A stretch of 64,000 bases of DNA, from positions 1,800,501 through 1,864,500 of the forward strand of contig CM040089.1 in NCBI GenBank assembly GCA_022496805.1, read 5' to 3'. The stretch is from Pohlia nutans. Its lineage: Eukaryota; Streptophyta; Bryopsida; Bryales; Mniaceae. This document shows, piece after piece, positions 58,421-64,000 of this stretch (positions within the stretch are counted from its first letter, which is position 1; every line of letters begins with the position of its first letter). The translations under genes and the position numbers were made by a program. Below the pieces are notes generated by a model that ran no database searches, was not told the DNA's origin, and saw only the letters and a program-made list of their open reading frames with translations.

Positions 58421-59479
58421 ATTACCCAGTCATAAGGTGGTTACCCCATTACCAACTGGCGCCTTAAATCAAGTGCTAGGGGCATTTTCCAAAATCAATG
58501 CTGCAATGATGTTGGTTATGGATTCGTTGTTGTTGGTTTAAGCATTTTTAATGTGTGCAATACAAATCTTCTTTAGACAGAAATAGCTCTACCTATGTGA
58601 CGTGAATGGGATGTATCATGCTTCAACTTTGAAAATTTATAACTAATTCATTCTTCATCCAAAAATTATGTTTCAACTTGTGTTGAAATCTATTTCTCCT
58701 TTCCTAACTCTAAAAACTAATAATACTAAATAATAACAATGTCTCATATCCGTATTTCTTATTCAGTTGGGAATGGGGTAACCACCTTAGTTGAGAAATT
58801 TCCAAATGACCGGTTCACTCTAAATTTAACATGATGGGAAATAATTATGCAGTGTCTGCCACCAGACACGGCCATGGAGCACTTGAACACGGAGATAGGG
58901 CAGCTGCTTGGACACTTCAGCCGAACTGTAATCCAATTTCCAAGAAAATTCTGAAGCATTGATTTTTTTTTTTGAAAATTGGGGCATGCAGTCATTCGAT
59001 CAATTCCTCACATTTTAAAATATATTATATTTTTCTGGTATTTTTCTCATATAATGTATTGTTAAACTGATTTACTCCAATTTTTTGTAATTATTTACGT
59101 AAAAATAAAATTTATAAGATTTTTCAAAGTTTTTCTCTTGTAAAAATCATAGTAATTACAAAAATGCTCAGAATAGTATGAAAGTTTTAGGGAACATGAC
59201 AATAGTAGTGATGAACAACAAGGTGTAGGTGGCATGCTTCTTGAGCTTACATAAAAAGAAAATCAATAGAAAAACTTTTTCTGCAGTGTGTATTTGAATT
59301 TTAGGCTTCTGAGCTTTTTAAGAATGGTAAATCGGACTAAAAAGTAAAAGGGACTATTTTCATTTGAAATTAGGAACTAGGTGGAAATCAACGTTTGACT
59401 GAAAAACAATCACACATGGTCCCACAGGGCTCTTTGCACGCTTAAGGGTTAACATAAAATACTTGTGTAGGTTGATATC

Positions 59480-59485
<6 letters not shown>
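58421..59485. other. Intergenic, no recognisable gene
   Basis: A single right end of a TTAA element (CGCTTAAGGG-TTAA at about 59440-59453) is seen without its partner. The 78-codon frame at 58759-58995 (-) is not recognised. Confidence 0.4.
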
Positions 59486-59548
<63 letters not shown>

Positions 59549-59549
59549 A
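59486..59549. repeat. (TA)n microsatellite with one interruption
   Basis: About 30 TA units with a single G. Confidence 0.95.
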
Positions 59550-59629
59550 CTATTGATAAGGCATCAAATGTGAAAATGTAACATTTATAAAAATAAAATA
59601 TGAAAGTAATTTTTTTTATCACATCTTAA

Positions 59630-60169
59630 CCCTTTGACGCGCCAGCGTCCATATTCTGAATGCTGGATGATTTCTGATGCGTCCCTTCACCACATACTGT
59701 GATGTTTTTCATCCATCCAAAATTTTCTTGATTCTTGTGCTAGTTGACTACCATTTGTACAGTATGGATTTTCAAAATAAGATAATGCGAATTTTTGAAA
59801 AATAACAAAAGTGGTTCATGTCAAGTTTCATTCTTAGTTCAAAAAGTGAGACCTTAAACATGATTTTCCATAATAAGTAGAATCAAATAATGGAAACCAT
59901 ACCATCTTGTAGTACATGTTATTCCAATTTCATTAAAATATTTTTTGATTTTTTTGTGTTAATTTGGGATTTTAAATTGAATTTCAAGACATGACCTTGC
60001 AAAAATAATTAAAACATATAAATAATAAATATGATGAAGCCAAGCGTACAGATGATATCTTCACATTGACATTTACAACTTTGCTTTGTGCATCAACTCC
60101 ATTTTTGTTTTTCATCAAACATTTTATAACGAATCTTTGAAAACAATGTTGAATCATAACGTTAAAGGG
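59630..60169. mobile_element. TTAA-flanked MITE, subfamily A, 540 bp, reverse orientation
   Basis: Starts CCCTTTGACGCGCCAGCGTC and ends ATAACGTTAAAGGG, with TTAA at 59626-59629 and 60170-60173. It is the reverse of the 7346 copy and the same length as the 14985 copy. Confidence 0.87.
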
Positions 60170-60745
60170 TTAATGTCTCCACCCTATGCAAGTAATGGTG
60201 TGCAATGGTTTGAAAATTCAAAGGTTATAAAGTCAAATGAAAATGAGTCATGTGTTAAAAGTAATAGTTGCATTTTGGATTCATAGCATCACTCAAAAGA
60301 ATGTATTTCTTGTATTTTAATAAACTTTCATGTTGGAAAATTGAGTTGAAACATTTAAAAAGAAATTCGAGAAAAGAAATGTAGATTCTCATTCTTTAAA
60401 AAATCATTAAGTGAAACGAGTTTCACGACAAAAAAAAGATATATTATTAATAAATATAACATAGCATTGAAAATTGCCAATTTCAATGGTGAAAATGTTG
60501 TAACATGCCATCTACAGCTTATACACATTTTTGTTTTTGAAAATTAAAAAAACTGAGTTTACAGAAAAATCTCAAAAGCTATTTATTTAGAAATTCAATG
60601 ATTGTTAACAAAATAAACTCATATTTTTCACCTTAATAATAATTGTGGAATGAATCAAATTATTTATTGTATATATATTGTCTCCTTTGGTTCTTGGGAA
60701 TTCCTTCCGCCAAACACAATTATGGAGGAGTTAACGTAGCATCTA

Positions 60746-60907
60746 CATTAGTAGAAATCTTGTCAAATGTGACTTGTTTTTAATGACTAAATTTTGTTGT
60801 GACTTGTCCATAGTGACTGAAATTGTGATTTTGAGTCATTGGAAGCAAGTCACAATGGCCATATGGTCATTAAACATGGGTCACATTTGACACGAGTTCT
60901 ACTAGTG
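60746..60907. mobile_element. CACTA-like MITE, 162 bp
   Basis: Left CATTAGTAGAAATCTTGTCA, right TGACACGAGTTCTACTAGTG; the complement of the right end starts CACTAGTAGAA. The inner arms pair (GTCAAATGTGAC / GTCACATTTGAC). The flanking triplets do not match. Confidence 0.72.
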
Positions 60908-62106
60908 CAAGACCGAGGACGTTCAATCTCACGACATTTGCTCCTACCCCAAATGCGCTGGCTCCGACCCACGAGCTGTATTTTTAATTTTAATTTTTCA
61001 ATACTATTGTTTTTCTCAATATAGCATCAATACTTTATTTGAGAAATCCAGGTGTTGCTGGGACTAACATGCTGAGACACCAAGTGGTCAAACACGGATA
61101 TCATATTATTTACCGTCATTTCAAGTAAATATCATTTTGAGTTTCAACCTGTCAAATTCACAAAAATTCATCGATATACGAAAGAAATGTTTCACAAAAT
61201 TTTAGATGGCTACTGTAGCTCTTCGCATTGTTCGTCACCGAGTAACATTGACGCAGATTATATGGTAGTCATGGCGACCATGACTACTTCCACTGTGACT
61301 TCCGCCTTCACAGATTTCAAAACTACAACTGTCTTGAAATAGATAGAACCGTGTTGGACTTTATGAACACGAATGAAAGTAGATTTCATGCATGGCGATT
61401 GAAATTCAAAGTGTATTTGATCACTGCAAACATATCTCAACCATCAAATGGATTCTGTTGCAAATGAGAGTCAAAAAGTTTCGGTAGATTAATGGTACCG
61501 ACGGTCAATCAGTAGAGCGTTTCACACCAGTACCAGACCTGTCGATTTTCATTCCTCCTTTCATGGAAACAGCGAACAGTGCCTGAATATTTTTGTCATC
61601 TTATGACCAAAACCACTCAGTCACCACCACTGACACAGCCCACCTGCCTAGCGCGATTTCATTCCTATTTCAATTATAGTAAGTGAAAAACGACACATTT
61701 CCTACTAGTGTCACTTGTGCTTTACAGAGTACGCGTGACTGCAATTTGTGACTAAAATGAAGCGTGTGTACACGTACAGCAAGTAGTGTCACGACGATGT
61801 AAGTACAACCATCCTGACTGCATTCCAACACCTGCACAATTAACTTTTCGAGCTTTTTTTTTTTTTTTTGGCACAAATGTAAGTCAATGTCATTGCAAAC
61901 TCCCCCTCGTCAGGCAACCTTTTGAACTTTCCAACTCTATCGATAGCTAGCCTGCCGATCGTCGGTACAGACCATGTGGAGATACTCACATGAATATATT
62001 TCCAAGCGGGTACCTGGGGTTAAACAATTCGTCGTTGACTTACCGGTTTTCTCTACCGACGGACGCTCGAGCCGTCCGTAATTAGCCCACGTGGTCAAAG
62101 CTCCCA
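60908..62106. other. Intergenic, mixed composition
   Basis: More balanced base composition than the preceding 9 kb, with a poly-T run at about 61854-61870. No gene is recognised; the open frames are short. Confidence 0.35.
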
Positions 62107-62273
62107 CACAGGGAGATAAATACAAGATTCCCATATGGGAATCGCGGACAAATTTCCCACAACTGTAAGTTGTAACTTTCCCAGATAAAAATCCCAGGAA
62201 AGTTACAATTGTGGGAATTTTGTCCCACTTCCATATGAAATCCCATGTGGGAATGTCTTTTTTTCTCCCTGTG
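62107..62273. mobile_element. Fold-back MITE with CACAGGGAGA ends, TSD CCA
   Basis: Ends CACAGGGAGATAAA and TTTTTCTCCCTGTG, with CCA on both sides. It contains the 18-bp palindrome GATTCCCATATGGGAATC and paired arms CCCACAACTGTAAGTTG / CAATTGTGGG. A 3-bp duplication with CAC ends points to a CACTA-like source. Confidence 0.75.
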
Positions 62274-63664
62274 CCAGAGATCGACGTGTGCTGGATATTA
62301 TGAAGTGACGTATCCCGACTGAAATTCGACGTGTAACGGTGTGTAATTAATGACGCAGCACAAGTCAATCCGTATTCGCATAGTGCAAAGGCTTCATCGC
62401 ATTGAACTGCAATAAATTAAAGAGCTCTACTTGAGCTCGACTAGTCAGGCAGTTGCACGTCCCAGACATTCCTACCGCGTTCGGGTACAATTGTACACGT
62501 GTGCTTAAGGAACTCTTGTTCGAGCGAAACAATTCATGGCCCATTCACACCAGCCTAGTGCCACTGTTGCGTTTGCGTTCCTGAAAGGATGGGAGGTAAA
62601 ATGAAGAAACAAAAAAATATTCAAAGCTTTGTCTTTTCCTGCTGCAGCTATTGTTGAGCACTGTGCAACTGTAATACACTGCCGCAAGTATAGTCCCGTT
62701 CGTTTTTTGCGTTGCATTGCTTTCTGTCATGCGGTAGTGTAATTCCTCTCTGCCTGTTTTAAATTTTTTTATTTACCTCATATTCCTTCAAAGTTATCTG
62801 CCGCACGCATGCATGCAGCAGAAATGGTGTATGTGAACGGGCCTTCAATCGCCGCAGGCACTTTTGAGTCTTTGATAGCCGGGTCCACAACCACTTCCAT
62901 TAATAGTTTCGTCTGCGAACGTCGCGCATCGTTTATCCTCAACGTTGACTGCCGACGGGATTTCAACCAAGATCACAGTCCAAATTACTTTTCAGCAATG
63001 AAGCTGCAATTTCCGTTGTTACAACCAAATCCTAGTCAGACGTGGACAACCCAATTCAAATAGATTGATATGGCGCCAATTTAGATGAATTACAGACTTT
63101 TGATCAAGCTGGAATTACTGATAATGTGTCTGCAAGAGTACCACACAGCTAGCCAGCTGAGAGTTGATAGTCAGGCGTGTTAACAAAATTGTCCGTCAAT
63201 GAATGCTTGTGTGGCTAAACCTCCAATTACTTCGATATTTAATTGTAGTTAATATCTGGCCGGTGTGAAATTGGTGTGGAGACTCAGTTAGCTTGATTGG
63301 ACCCGGAAGATGCAAGTGAACGTGGTTTGACAATTGTTACGCTGGCCTCACATGAATCAAGAGGCCTTTGGGAGCCAGCAATTAATTTGTCTGGCAGCTG
63401 GAACCGCATATAATCTCAGTCGATCCGAACACAACCTCCACACTCACCCAGCTCTCCATCGATCGATCACCTTTCATATACATTGTGACTCAAGTGCCGT
63501 GACCTTCATAAGGAACTTCATTAATTGCCAACCTTCCCAGGCATAGAAACCGAGCTCTCGAGACGTTTCATTTACGTTGCTTTCTACAGCAACTTTCTGA
63601 AACTTTGATTTGATTTCAACTTTGTAAATTTGTGTCATACAGTTCGTGAATTTCGGCAGAGATC
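62274..63664. other. Intergenic and upstream region of the last gene
   Basis: Mixed composition. The 84-codon open frame at 62809-63063 (+) starts MHAAEMVYVNGPSIAAGTFE and is not recognised. The last 250 bp are probably promoter and leader of the gene at 63665; TATAA at 63410 is a weak TATA candidate. Confidence 0.35.
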
Positions 63665-63988
63665 ATGGCGTCTATTGTGCAGATGCTGTTTTCGGCCTCT
63701 GAGGGAGATAGGCCGCGCACTCCCAACCACTACTGCACGGGAGCTGGCTGCCTCTACTGCAACAACACCAGGAGGGCGTTGCTAACCAGTCTGCTAAAGC
63801 ACTCGCGTGCACGCCAACAATCTCCTGATTCTGATGATGAATCAGCTGATCCGCATTTCTCCGGAAGAGTTCATGAGCTTTGGAACTCTGACACTGTACG
63901 TGTGATGGCAACAACGAATGATTCCGAGCCCGAGCCTCCTCACGTGTGCAAAGTGATACCGTGTAATGTCTGCAGAAGGAGCTGGTGA
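63665..63988 (+). CDS. Small protein with paired H-x-C-x4-C-x2-C motifs, 107 aa, unknown
   Basis: A complete open frame with balanced base composition and no visible introns; ATG 63665 in a good context (ATCATGGCG), TGA at 63986-63988. Near the N-terminus is HYCTGAGCLYC (Cys 24, 29, 32) and at the C-terminus HVCKVIPCNVC (Cys 95, 100, 103), the same H-x-C-x4-C-x2-C pattern twice. The two could bind one metal ion or pair by disulfides. Between them is a basic stretch (RRALLTSLLKHSRARQ) and an acidic, Ser/Asp-rich linker (SPDSDDESADPH). No signal peptide or membrane helix is evident. The family is not one I know. The gene lies 12 bp from the window edge, so a splice variant with more coding sequence to the right cannot be excluded. 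Confidence 0.55.
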   Translation: MASIVQMLFSASEGDRPRTPNHYCTGAGCLYCNNTRRALLTSLLKHSRARQQSPDSDDESADPHFSGRVHELWNSDTVRVMATTNDSEPEPPHVCKVIPCNVCRRSW

Positions 63989-64000
63989 TGACTATGACCG

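Noticed and set aside
61937..62368. 143-codon open frame on the minus strand
   Set aside because: It runs through the CACAGGGAGA fold-back MITE and has no conserved motif.
1..64000. tRNA, rRNA, CRISPR array, operon or prophage
   Set aside because: None was seen; the sequence is eukaryotic and no cloverleaf or rRNA-like block stood out by eye. A tRNA scan would be needed to exclude a single tRNA gene.

Overview
The window looks like nuclear DNA of a land plant. It is AT-rich and intron-rich, and it is packed with small transposons. The evidence for a plant is a chloroplast one-helix protein (OHP1), a peroxisomal long-chain acyl-CoA synthetase of the plant LACS6/LACS7 type, a plant-type CutA and a 60S ribosomal protein L18a-like membrane protein. 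Stowaway-type inverted-repeat elements and a Ty1/copia gag add to this. I cannot name the genus from sequence alone.

Four multi-exon genes can be rebuilt exon by exon with consistent splice phases: CutA (+, 10912-14445, 213 aa), L18a-like (+, 16628-18651, 164 aa), peroxisomal LACS (-, 34590-25417, 24 coding exons, 707 aa) and OHP1 (+, 47608-49302, 121 aa). Two small single-exon genes for Cys-rich proteins are plausible (-, 51595-51389; +, 63665-63988). A RING-finger/coiled-coil gene at 21690-22835 is broken by a stop, a frameshift and a second stop. The left edge holds the 5' part of a copia element on the minus strand (gag 955 to 1, open at the edge).

The rest is mostly nested non-autonomous DNA transposons. 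(i) A large TTAA-flanked, CCC...GGG-ended group resembles piggyBac MITEs, with at least eight elements ended at both sides plus several single ends. (ii) Long fold-back elements, three of them with TA-CAGT...ACTG-TA ends, reach 1.39 kb. (iii) A hAT-type family has four copies, all with exact 8-bp target duplications; three are in the LACS gene. (iv) There are Stowaway, Tourist/Harbinger-like and CACTA-like MITEs. Several are nested three deep (44699-47368), and in some cases a paralogous empty site in this same window proves the insertion.

The genes do not form an operon or cluster; each serves a separate house-keeping role in the chloroplast, peroxisome or membranes. Roughly 52-63 kb is almost gene-free and AT-rich.
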